A stretch of 13,885 bases of DNA, from assembly GCA_900549295.1 (NCBI GenBank), contig URNG01000085.1, positions 1 through 13,885 on the forward strand. The letters run 5' to 3'. This DNA is from an uncultured Rhodocyclaceae bacterium. GTDB taxonomy: Bacteria; Pseudomonadota; Gammaproteobacteria; Burkholderiales; Rhodocyclaceae. The notes under the pieces were generated by a model that searched no databases, was not told the DNA's origin, and saw only the letters and a program-made list of their open reading frames with translations. This document shows positions 6,661 to 13,885 of this stretch, piece by piece. The position numbers were made by a program, and so were the translations under genes. The number at the start of each line of letters is the position of its first letter. The stretch's first letter is position 1.

Positions 6661-9600
6661 ATGAAGAAAAAATCCGCCTTCCGCCCCGCCTCCCGCGCCC
6701 TGGCCCTCGAGCCGCGTCTGCTGTTCGACGGTGCCGGTGCCGTAGCGGCGGTCGATAACTTCGACATGGCCGGCGACCACAATGCCGAGGCGCAGAAGCA
6801 GGAAACCCAGCCGGCAGCCGAAGCGCGCCCGAGCGAGGTCATGGAAAAAACGCCGGGCGGCGGCACCCTGCTCATCATTGATTCCCGCGTCGCGGATTTC
6901 CAGAGCCTGCTGGCCGACCTGCCGGCGAACGTCACCGTGCGCATCGTTGAGGCCGACGAATCCGGCATCAACGCCGTTGGCATGGAACTTGCAAGGGGGG
7001 GTAAATTCGACGCCGTGCACATCGTCAGCCACGGCACGCCGGGCAGCTTTGCGCTGGGTAGCGACGTGCTCGACGGCAGCACCATCGACGGCCACGCCGC
7101 CCAACTGCAAGCCTGGGCGCAATACCTAACGGCGGATGCCGACCTGCTCCTCTACGGCTGCGACATCGCCCAGGGCGAAGCCGGGCAGGCGTTCGTGGAT
7201 CGGCTGGCGACGCTCACCGGGGCCGACGTGGCTGCTTCCATCGACGCCACCGGCGCGGCGGCGAAGGGCGGCAACTGGGTGCTGGAGAGCCGTACCGGCA
7301 GCATCGAGGCCGATCTCGCCTTCAGCCAGTCGGTGATGGCGGCTTATGGCGAACTGATGGCGGCGCCGACCGTCAAGGACACCACGGCGAGCAAGTCGGC
7401 CAGCGTCGCCGAGGATACGGACGGAGAAGTCGGCAAGGGGATCACCGTCACCGGTACGGGCGCCGATTCGCTGTCCGTCACGGTCGGCGTGGCCAAGGGT
7501 ACGCTCTCCGCGACCACCTACAGCGGCACGGCCGCACAGGTGCAAGCCTGGCTGGCCGGTCTGACGTACACCTATACCGGCGCCTCCCAGACCGGCGACA
7601 GCGACACGCTGACCATCGACATCACGAACACCACCAACGGCGGCAGCACGCAACTCACCCGCGCCATCGCCATCACGCCGGAAAACGATGCGCCGCAGGT
7701 CAGTACCGGTGGCATTGACGGCAACAGCTACGTCAAGCTCAAGGTCGCGGAAGGCGGTGACGTCACCTTCGCCGCCGTCACAACGCTCAATAGCGGCGGC
7801 ACAAGCGGTCTCGGCGCCTGGCAGCAAAACATCGGCCTCTATGACCCGGATAACAAGGCCGAACAGATCATCATCAAGCTGAAAAGCGAGCCGACGCACG
7901 GCACGCTGACCCTGAACGGCGTCACGCTGGTGGCGGGGGCGACCTTCTCGCTCGATGAAATCGGCAGCCTCAAGTACACCCACGACGGCAGCCAGGTGCT
8001 GACGACCGGCACGCACGACGCATTCACCATCACCATCGACGACGGCGCCGGCGGGCTGCTGGCGGATCAAGTGGTGCAGATCGAACTGGAGCCGGTGAAC
8101 CAGCCGCCGGCCATTACCGGCAGCATCACCGTCATTCAGGGCGAGGGCAAAATCAATCTCGGCACGGGCGGCAATCTGCCGGTGATTGGCGGCGGGCGCG
8201 GCCAGTTGGCGGGCACCGATGCCGAAAACGAAACCCTGAGCTACAAGATCATCAGCCTGCCCGCTGCAGGCGAAGGGACGCTTTATCGTTGGAATGGCGC
8301 AAGTTACGTCGCGGTCAGCGCAGGCGAAACGTTCAGCAGCCTGGACGAGCTTTGGCTTGAATACCCGGCCGGCAAGGAGCCGAAGGATTTGAGCACGGCC
8401 GGAAAAATCTCCTTCCAGATCGAAGTGACCGATCTGGGCGGCGGCACGGGAACGTCTGCAAGCGTCACGGAAACCATCGACATCATCGTTCTCGACAACA
8501 ACAACGACCCGTATTTCCAGGGCGTCAATCTCGACACCTTGAGGCAGGAAGGCGATGCCCTCGTAATCCAGGAGCTTGATTACGACACCGCTACAAGGGT
8601 GGATGGTAACACCATCGTCATCACCCCGGGCATGCTGCCGCTCGCCGACGCTGATTCGGCCATCGGCAGCCGGGTCTATACGATCACCCAGAGCAACCAC
8701 GCCACAACCGGCTATTTCACCGTCGGCGGCAAGCTGCTGGCAAGGAACGGGAGCAACTACGCCACCTTCACCCAGGACGATGTCGACCAGGGGCTGGTCA
8801 AATACCACCTGTTCGGCACCAATGCCACCGAGCGGGTGGATTACATCGAATTCACCATCAAGGACGGCGCCAAGACGCTGGTGTTCGACGGCGCAGGCGG
8901 CGGCTATGCCCGCGACGGCGGCATTTACACCGCGGCCGCGCAGGCCGCGGCAGCCGACCCGGGTGACGCGGGGCTACAGAAATTCCGCCTCGAAGTGAAG
9001 GTGCCCGCGAGCCAGACGGGCGGCAGCGAAGGCACCTTGCCGGACATGCCGGACATGGCAACGGGAATCACCATCGGCACCAATACCGAACTCACGGTGA
9101 ATGAAAACGGCACGGCCAGCCTGCAAGGAAAACTGTCGGCAACCGACGGCATCGGCAGCGACGCCAGCAAGATCGTCTTCCGCATCGAAAAGGCGCCGGA
9201 GCACGGCACGCTCTACCGTCATGGCACCGCACTCAAGCTGCATGATTCCTTCACCCAGGCGGATATAGACAGCGGCGACGTCACCTACCAGCACGGCGGC
9301 GACGAGCGTTTCAGCGACCACTTCCATTTCTCGGTTTCCAACGGCGACATCGTGACCGCGAGCGCCGCGAACCAGTTCAATTTCGACATCACGCCGCAAA
9401 ACGACAGCCCCGAAGCGGCCGCCGCCGATCGGACGGTGGCTGAAGGCAAGGCGGTCGAAATCCCCATCAATCTGTCCGACCCGGACAACGACGCCGGGCG
9501 CGACAAAAACACCGACTATGCAACGGCCAACACCGTTGGCTACCGGGTCGATAGCGTGCCGCCGCACGGCTCGCTGTATCTGGTCGATGCCGGCCTCGAC

Positions 9601-12600
9601 ATCAGCACCATCGACTACAAGACCCCGCCCGGCGTGGCGGCAATCACCGCCGGCACGGTCTTCCAGGCCGCCGATCTCGTCGGCAAGAAGCTGATTTACG
9701 TGCATGGCGGCAGCGAGAACCTGACCGGCATCTCGTTCGGCATCACGCCGATCGACAGCGCCGGCGTCGCCTTGAACGCGGATGGCACGGCCAGCGGAAC
9801 GGCGGCAACCGCCCCCAACGAATCCAGCGCCGGCGCGCAGGAAACCGTCAACATCACTGTCACGCCGCGCAACGATGCGCCGATTTTCGTCGGCAAATCG
9901 GAAGCCACCGGCAGCAACGCGATTTGGGAAGGCGCGGAATTCACCATCTGGGGTGCGACCTATAGCGACGGCATTGCCGGCAAGACCGGCAGCGGCACGG
10001 CCACGGCACAGGCAGGCAAAGACCACTATCTGGTCTATCAGGACAGCGACAACACCAGCGTTCAGCGCCAGTACCGCGTCACCGCCGCGCCCCAGTACGG
10101 CAAACTGACCCTGAATGGCCAGACGCTGAGCGTCGGCTCGGTGTTCAGCCAGGCCGATCTCGATGCCGGTAACATCAAATATACCCACGACGGCAGCGAA
10201 AACCATGCCGATTACTTCGACTACGTGGTGAGCGACGGCGACTGGACGAGCAACGAAAGCAGCCTGGGCGCCAGCGACACCAAGGAAGCACAGGCTGGCG
10301 CCATTTATGCGCAGGGTACGGCCAAGGGTTCCATCACCGCCTCGACCTACAACATCCACGTCAAGCCGACCAACGACACGCCGGAATTCAGCGAGAAGCC
10401 GAATAAGCCGATGCTGGTGGATGGCAAGTCGAGCGACATGCTGATTGAAACCGGCACCTTCAAGGTCGAGGACATCGACCTCAAGGACGGCGTTGCCAGC
10501 GGCGAGACGGATCTCGTCACCGTGATCGTGCGCGTGGTCGATACCGGTTCGAAGGCGCCGACGGCCGCAGGCCACACCTTGCAGGTCGGCAAGACCGGCA
10601 GCGTTACGAACAACAGCCACGGCACCGATGGGGGCAGCACATACACCTCCACCGACTATCTGGTGCTCACCGGCTCCCGCGCCGAGATCAACACCACGCT
10701 GGCTTCGCTCAAGGTCGGCTTCGCCGACGGCGTTGCCGACAACAAATACGAACTGGAAGTCATCGTCGACGACCGCCTGAATACCGCCCGCAACGGCTAC
10801 CAGAACGGTGGCGGCGGCGTGGTTGCCAACGGCGGCGACATGAACCAGAAGGCAGATGGTTCAACCGAAGCGGTCGATGGCACTGCGTATGACTGGGCAA
10901 GCGCCGTCGCTTCGACGACCAGCCTGAATCTGGCGATTGCCCGTCAGGAAATCTGGGTATCGACGGTCAATGAACCGCCGACGGCGACGATCAACGCGCC
11001 TTACACCGTCAATGAAGACGTTCCCTTCAAGCTGACCGGCATTTCCTTTACCGACAATGAATCGACAACCTTCGGCACCAAGGTAGAGGTAACGCTGGCG
11101 GTGAATAGCGGCACGCTGGAAGCCAAGGCATTGCCGACGGGCGTGACCGTTACCGGCAACAACAGCGCCAGCATCAAGCTGACCGGCAGCGTGGAGGCAA
11201 TCAATGCCTATCTCGCCGATGGCACTGGCACCACGGGCGTTTTCTACAAAACGGCGCAGGATGTTAACCACGACACCAACGACGTTGCCGGCGACGATGT
11301 GACCTTCACCGCCAGCATCACGGAAACGGAGGCCACCCCGAGCGACCCGGCAGCGGGCGGTTCGGCCATCGGCAGCAATACCGGCAGCGGCAGTCAGGCC
11401 AACGCGGTCGTCACCGCAACGAGCTACATCACCATCACGGCGGTGAACGATGCGCCGACCGTGCAAGCCGGCAGCGGTGCGGTGGTGCTCGGTACCGGCA
11501 GCGCCACCGAAGTTCCCGGCTTCAAGGTCGTCGACAAGGACATTCGCGGCGACATCAGCGGCAACGCCGCAGAGGATCTCGACCTCGCCACCGGCGAAAC
11601 CGACTTCGTGCAAGTCACCGTGCGCCTGCAAAAGCAGGACGGCGGCAGTTGGGTGGCCTTGGGCAGTGCCGAGTACAAGGACGGCGACAGCAACGATCAG
11701 GTCAAATTCGGCACCAATGCCGTCAGCCACGGCGCGACCGTCGATAGCAGCAAGGACGGTCAGGGCGACGTGCTCGTCATTCGCGGCACCCTCGACCAGG
11801 TGAACGCCTACCTCGAAAAACTCACGGTCGACATCAGCGGCGATCTTGCCAACAAGGACACCTCGTATCGCGTTCAGGTGATTGCCGATGATCGTCTGCG
11901 CAGTGGCGATGGCACGCTCACCAGCGGCGCCAACGGCGGCACCAACAACGGCAACAGCACCGCTGTAACCGCTGTGCCGACGACGGTGCTCGATCCCTAC
12001 ACGGACACGATTCCTGCCGACCTGTTGGGCAAGAACGTCAATGTCGGCCAGCGCGAAGTCTTCCCGAGCGCGGTGAACGACCCGGCTGAAATCACCGGCA
12101 CCATCACTGCCGGCACCGAGAACAGCAACGGCTACGTCACGCTGACAGGGCTGACGATCGAAGACAGCGACGCCCTCGACAGCAACCTGACCATCACCGT
12201 TACCCTGCCGGACGATTTCAAGATCAAGGCAGTCGGCGGCACGGGCGGCAGCATCGACAGCGGCGGTGTCGGCAGCAACACCGTCACTATCACCGGCACG
12301 CTGGCGCAGATCAACAGCCGCCTCAACGCCATCCAGATCAACCTGCCGGATTTGGCAAACGAGCCGAATGCAACCGACTGGAACGGCTCCTTCGACGTGC
12401 GGATCGTGGTGGACGATCTGGGCAACAACGGCTCGCGTCCGGCCACGCTGGGGGCGGGAGATAACGCCACTACCGGCACGTACAGCTATTACGACGGCGA
12501 CAGCAACCGCCTCATCACCACGCGCACGCTGACCTTCACGGTGAATCCCCTGAACGACGCGCCGGTGGTCACCACGCCGGCAAGCCCGAGTGTCGATGCC

Positions 12601-13885
12601 GACATCACCTACGGCACGGGCGAAGTCACGCTGAAGGCGGTGGCCGAGGATACCGACACCGCGAGCAATCCCGGCAAAACGGTCGCGGCACTTTTCGGCG
12701 CTTATTTCAACGATGAAAAGGATCAGATCGACCACGCCGCCAGCAATGGCAACAGCGACGGTTCCGACAGGGACGATTTCTTCGGCATTGCCATTACCGG
12801 CCTGACCGACAACGCCGACCAGGGCCACTGGCAGTACCTGGATGGCAGTACCTGGACGAACATCGGCAACCGCACCGAAGGCACGGCGCTGGTGCTGAAC
12901 AAGGACACGCTGATCCGCTTCCAGCCGAAGGCCGATTTCCACGGCACGCCCAACGCGCTGACCGTGCGTCTGGTCGAAACCGATGCCAACAACGACAGCG
13001 CCACCGCCGATCCGGCCCACAAGGCGGTAGTCAACCTGAGCGCCGCCAATGCCAAGGGCGGCAGCACGGTGTACAGCGCCGACACCATCGTGCTGAAAAC
13101 CGCCGTCACGTCCGTGAACGACGCGCCCACGCTCACCGGCACGACCGCTCACAGCACCACGGAAGACACCGACAGCAGCGCGCTGACGGCGGCCCAGATC
13201 GTCGCCGGCATGACCTTCGGCGACAGCGCGGACAACCAATCCGCTGTCAACGGCGGCGGCAACGATGCCAGCGCCGCGCCGAAGGCCGTCGCCATCACCG
13301 GCAACGCCGCCACGGCAGCGCAGGGGACGTGGTACTACACGACCGACGGCAGCAACTGGCACGAAGTGCCGACCGACGCGGCGGACGGCAAAGCCATCGT
13401 GCTCGACCCGACCAACCCCAACCACAAGGTTTATTTCGAGCCGGCTGCCGACTACAACGGCTCGGTCGGCAGCCTGACCATCCGCGCGGCGGACGACACC
13501 TACGACACCAGCGGCACGCCGTGGGGCGAAAAGAGCCTCTCCGGCAAGGTCGGAGGCACGCAGCCGTGGTCGAACAACGCCGGCACGCTGACGATGAACG
13601 TTACCCCGGTAAACGACGCCCCCACCCTGAGCGCCGACGGCAAGACCACCGGCATCGCGGTGAGCGCGACCGAATCCGGCAGTGTCACCGGCAGCGGCAA
13701 CGCCTTCGAGGTGGCGCTGCTTACCGGCGTCGCGGTCGGCGACGTCGACCTGACGACCACCGCCGGGCTGATGGCCGGCACCTTCGGCGGCGGTACCATC
13801 ACCGTGACGCTCACCGACAAGATCGCCGGCGACGTGCTGACGGTCGCCCGATCCCCCGCGCGCGACGCCCGCGGCGCAGCGAGCG
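6661..13885 (+). CDS. Giant LEPR-XLL/DUF4347 cadherin-like repeat adhesin (5' part, runs off the window)
   Basis: The frame is open from ATG 6661 to the window end without a stop (2408 codons, C-terminus missing). There is no Sec signal peptide: a basic start is followed by LEPRLLFDGA at residues 16-25, the LEPR-XLL motif of very large secreted proteins. Residues about 69-221 form a DUF4347 domain, with H124 in IVSHG and C167 in LLYGCD. After that come tandem beta-sandwich modules joined by NDAP-like linkers (Asn at 342, 480, 615, 914, 1071, 1238, 1437, 1596, 1806, 1965, 2153 and 2318). The composition is rich in Gly, Asp, Asn and Thr, and C167 is the only Cys seen. These traits fit a calcium-stiffened surface adhesin exported by a type I system with a C-terminal signal, but neither the signal nor the exporter is in the window. 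The weak ribosome site GAAAGA lies 8 bases upstream. The regulator gene ends 137 bases before. A LapA-type N-terminal retention module is not apparent. Confidence 0.9.
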   Translation, partial: MKKKSAFRPASRALALEPRLLFDGAGAVAAVDNFDMAGDHNAEAQKQETQPAAEARPSEVMEKTPGGGTLLIIDSRVADFQSLLADLPANVTVRIVEADESGINAVGMELARGGKFDAVHIVSHGTPGSFALGSDVLDGSTIDGHAAQLQAWAQYLTADADLLLYGCDIAQGEAGQAFVDRLATLTGADVAASIDATGAAAKGGNWVLESRTGSIEADLAFSQSVMAAYGELMAAPTVKDTTASKSASVAEDTDGEVGKGITVTGTGADSLSVTVGVAKGTLSATTYSGTAAQVQAWLAGLTYTYTGASQTGDSDTLTIDITNTTNGGSTQLTRAIAITPENDAPQVSTGGIDGNSYVKLKVAEGGDVTFAAVTTLNSGGTSGLGAWQQNIGLYDPDNKAEQIIIKLKSEPTHGTLTLNGVTLVAGATFSLDEIGSLKYTHDGSQVLTTGTHDAFTITIDDGAGGLLADQVVQIELEPVNQPPAITGSITVIQGEGKINLGTGGNLPVIGGGRGQLAGTDAENETLSYKIISLPAAGEGTLYRWNGASYVAVSAGETFSSLDELWLEYPAGKEPKDLSTAGKISFQIEVTDLGGGTGTSASVTETIDIIVLDNNNDPYFQGVNLDTLRQEGDALVIQELDYDTATRVDGNTIVITPGMLPLADADSAIGSRVYTITQSNHATTGYFTVGGKLLARNGSNYATFTQDDVDQGLVKYHLFGTNATERVDYIEFTIKDGAKTLVFDGAGGGYARDGGIYTAAAQAAAADPGDAGLQKFRLEVKVPASQTGGSEGTLPDMPDMATGITIGTNTELTVNENGTASLQGKLSATDGIGSDASKIVFRIEKAPEHGTLYRHGTALKLHDSFTQADIDSGDVTYQHGGDERFSDHFHFSVSNGDIVTASAANQFNFDITPQNDSPEAAAADRTVAEGKAVEIPINLSDPDNDAGRDKNTDYATANTVGYRVDSVPPHGSLYLVDAGLDISTIDYKTPPGVAAITAGTVFQAADLVGKKLIYVHGGSENLTGISFGITPIDSAGVALNADGTASGTAATAPNESSAGAQETVNITVTPRNDAPIFVGKSEATGSNAIWEGAEFTIWGATYSDGIAGKTGSGTATAQAGKDHYLVYQDSDNTSVQRQYRVTAAPQYGKLTLNGQTLSVGSVFSQADLDAGNIKYTHDGSENHADYFDYVVSDGDWTSNESSLGASDTKEAQAGAIYAQGTAKGSITASTYNIHVKPTNDTPEFSEKPNKPMLVDGKSSDMLIETGTFKVEDIDLKDGVASGETDLVTVIVRVVDTGSKAPTAAGHTLQVGKTGSVTNNSHGTDGGSTYTSTDYLVLTGSRAEINTTLASLKVGFADGVADNKYELEVIVDDRLNTARNGYQNGGGGVVANGGDMNQKADGSTEAVDGTAYDWASAVASTTSLNLAIARQEIWVSTVNEPPTATINAPYTVNEDVPFKLTGISFTDNESTTFGTKVEVTLAVNSGTLEAKALPTGVTVTGNNSASIKLTGSVEAINAYLADGTGTTGVFYKTAQDVNHDTNDVAGDDVTFTASITETEATPSDPAAGGSAIGSNTGSGSQANAVVTATSYITITAVNDAPTVQAGSGAVVLGTGSATEVPGFKVVDKDIRGDISGNAAEDLDLATGETDFVQVTVRLQKQDGGSWVALGSAEYKDGDSNDQVKFGTNAVSHGATVDSSKDGQGDVLVIRGTLDQVNAYLEKLTVDISGDLANKDTSYRVQVIADDRLRSGDGTLTSGANGGTNNGNSTAVTAVPTTVLDPYTDTIPADLLGKNVNVGQREVFPSAVNDPAEITGTITAGTENSNGYVTLTGLTIEDSDALDSNLTITVTLPDDFKIKAVGGTGGSIDSGGVGSNTVTITGTLAQINSRLNAIQINLPDLANEPNATDWNGSFDVRIVVDDLGNNGSRPATLGAGDNATTGTYSYYDGDSNRLITTRTLTFTVNPLNDAPVVTTPASPSVDADITYGTGEVTLKAVAEDTDTASNPGKTVAALFGAYFNDEKDQIDHAASNGNSDGSDRDDFFGIAITGLTDNADQGHWQYLDGSTWTNIGNRTEGTALVLNKDTLIRFQPKADFHGTPNALTVRLVETDANNDSATADPAHKAVVNLSAANAKGGSTVYSADTIVLKTAVTSVNDAPTLTGTTAHSTTEDTDSSALTAAQIVAGMTFGDSADNQSAVNGGGNDASAAPKAVAITGNAATAAQGTWYYTTDGSNWHEVPTDAADGKAIVLDPTNPNHKVYFEPAADYNGSVGSLTIRAADDTYDTSGTPWGEKSLSGKVGGTQPWSNNAGTLTMNVTPVNDAPTLSADGKTTGIAVSATESGSVTGSGNAFEVALLTGVAVGDVDLTTTAGLMAGTFGGGTITVTLTDKIAGDVLTVARSPARDARGAAS
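7381..13885 (+). repeat. Protein-level tandem repeats: three kinds of cadherin/Ig-like module
   Basis: Within the giant gene, modules of about 135-210 residues recur. The first kind resembles CSPG/Cadherin_3 repeats, with P-x-HG-x-L followed by a Y-x-HDGS-like strand. Clear copies lie at about 7885-8000, 9196-9300, 9556-9715 and 10084-10200, with weaker ones at 8260-8360 and 8690-8820. The second kind carries G-[ST]-x-x-x-[IV]-N-x-x-L, at about 10680, 11190, 11790 and 12295, with a diverged copy near 7530. The third kind has G-x-W-x-Y-x-x-D-G-x-x-W, at about 12823 and 13324. Copies are diverged in both protein and DNA, so this looks like an old array. Confidence 0.75.

Noticed and set aside
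7321..7380. LapG-type cleavage site near MAAYGELMAA after DUF4347
   Set aside because: There is no LapA-type retention module before it, and the match to the known di-alanine site is too loose.
10861..13425. Minus-strand open frame of 854 codons, and similar ones at 7126-8808 and 8974-10620
   Set aside because: They lie opposite the giant repeat gene, whose plus-strand frame is continuous and shows repeated domain motifs. The antisense products are Gly/Val/Arg-rich mirrors of the repeat codons.

Overview
The window looks like a chromosomal segment of a GC-rich betaproteobacterium. The Rhodocyclales are my best guess, from the style of the ParC and MoaA proteins and from a dispersed TTCGACAGGCTCAGCCCGAA-type repeat that I remember from such genomes. 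The guess rests on recall, not on a search.

Left half (about 1-5490) is read on the minus strand. In transcription order it holds moaA (molybdenum cofactor synthesis), a membrane PAS-GGDEF-EAL protein (c-di-GMP turnover) and parC (topoisomerase IV subunit A). A frame that opens at the parC stop codon (GTGA overlap) then runs off the left edge; it may be the 5' end of a 2-hydroxyacid dehydrogenase gene and has a REP-like repeat inside it. The moaA stop codon overlaps the Shine-Dalgarno sequence of the GGDEF-EAL gene, so these two are probably co-translated. parC sits 57 bases further on.

The divergent gap (about 5485-5812) carries a likely dead remnant of a BrnA-type antitoxin just upstream of moaA, and then an AT-rich stretch that probably holds the promoters.

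Right half (5813-13885) is read on the plus strand. An OmpR/PhoB-type regulator with a degenerate receiver domain is followed, after a 137-base AT-rich gap, by the start of a giant gene that stays open to the window end (2408 codons seen). The giant protein begins with a LEPR-XLL motif and a DUF4347 domain with a His/Cys pair. A long series of cadherin-like and Ig-like repeat modules with NDAP-type linkers follows. It is most likely a type I-secreted surface adhesin. Its only cysteine in the visible part is the putative catalytic one. The gap before it contains two 7-base direct repeats separated by 4 bases, which is PhoB-box geometry and a natural candidate site for the adjacent regulator.

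Working picture (inference): the regulator controls the giant adhesin, and the neighbouring c-di-GMP enzyme may act on the same attachment behaviour. moaA and parC are housekeeping genes that happen to flank this module.
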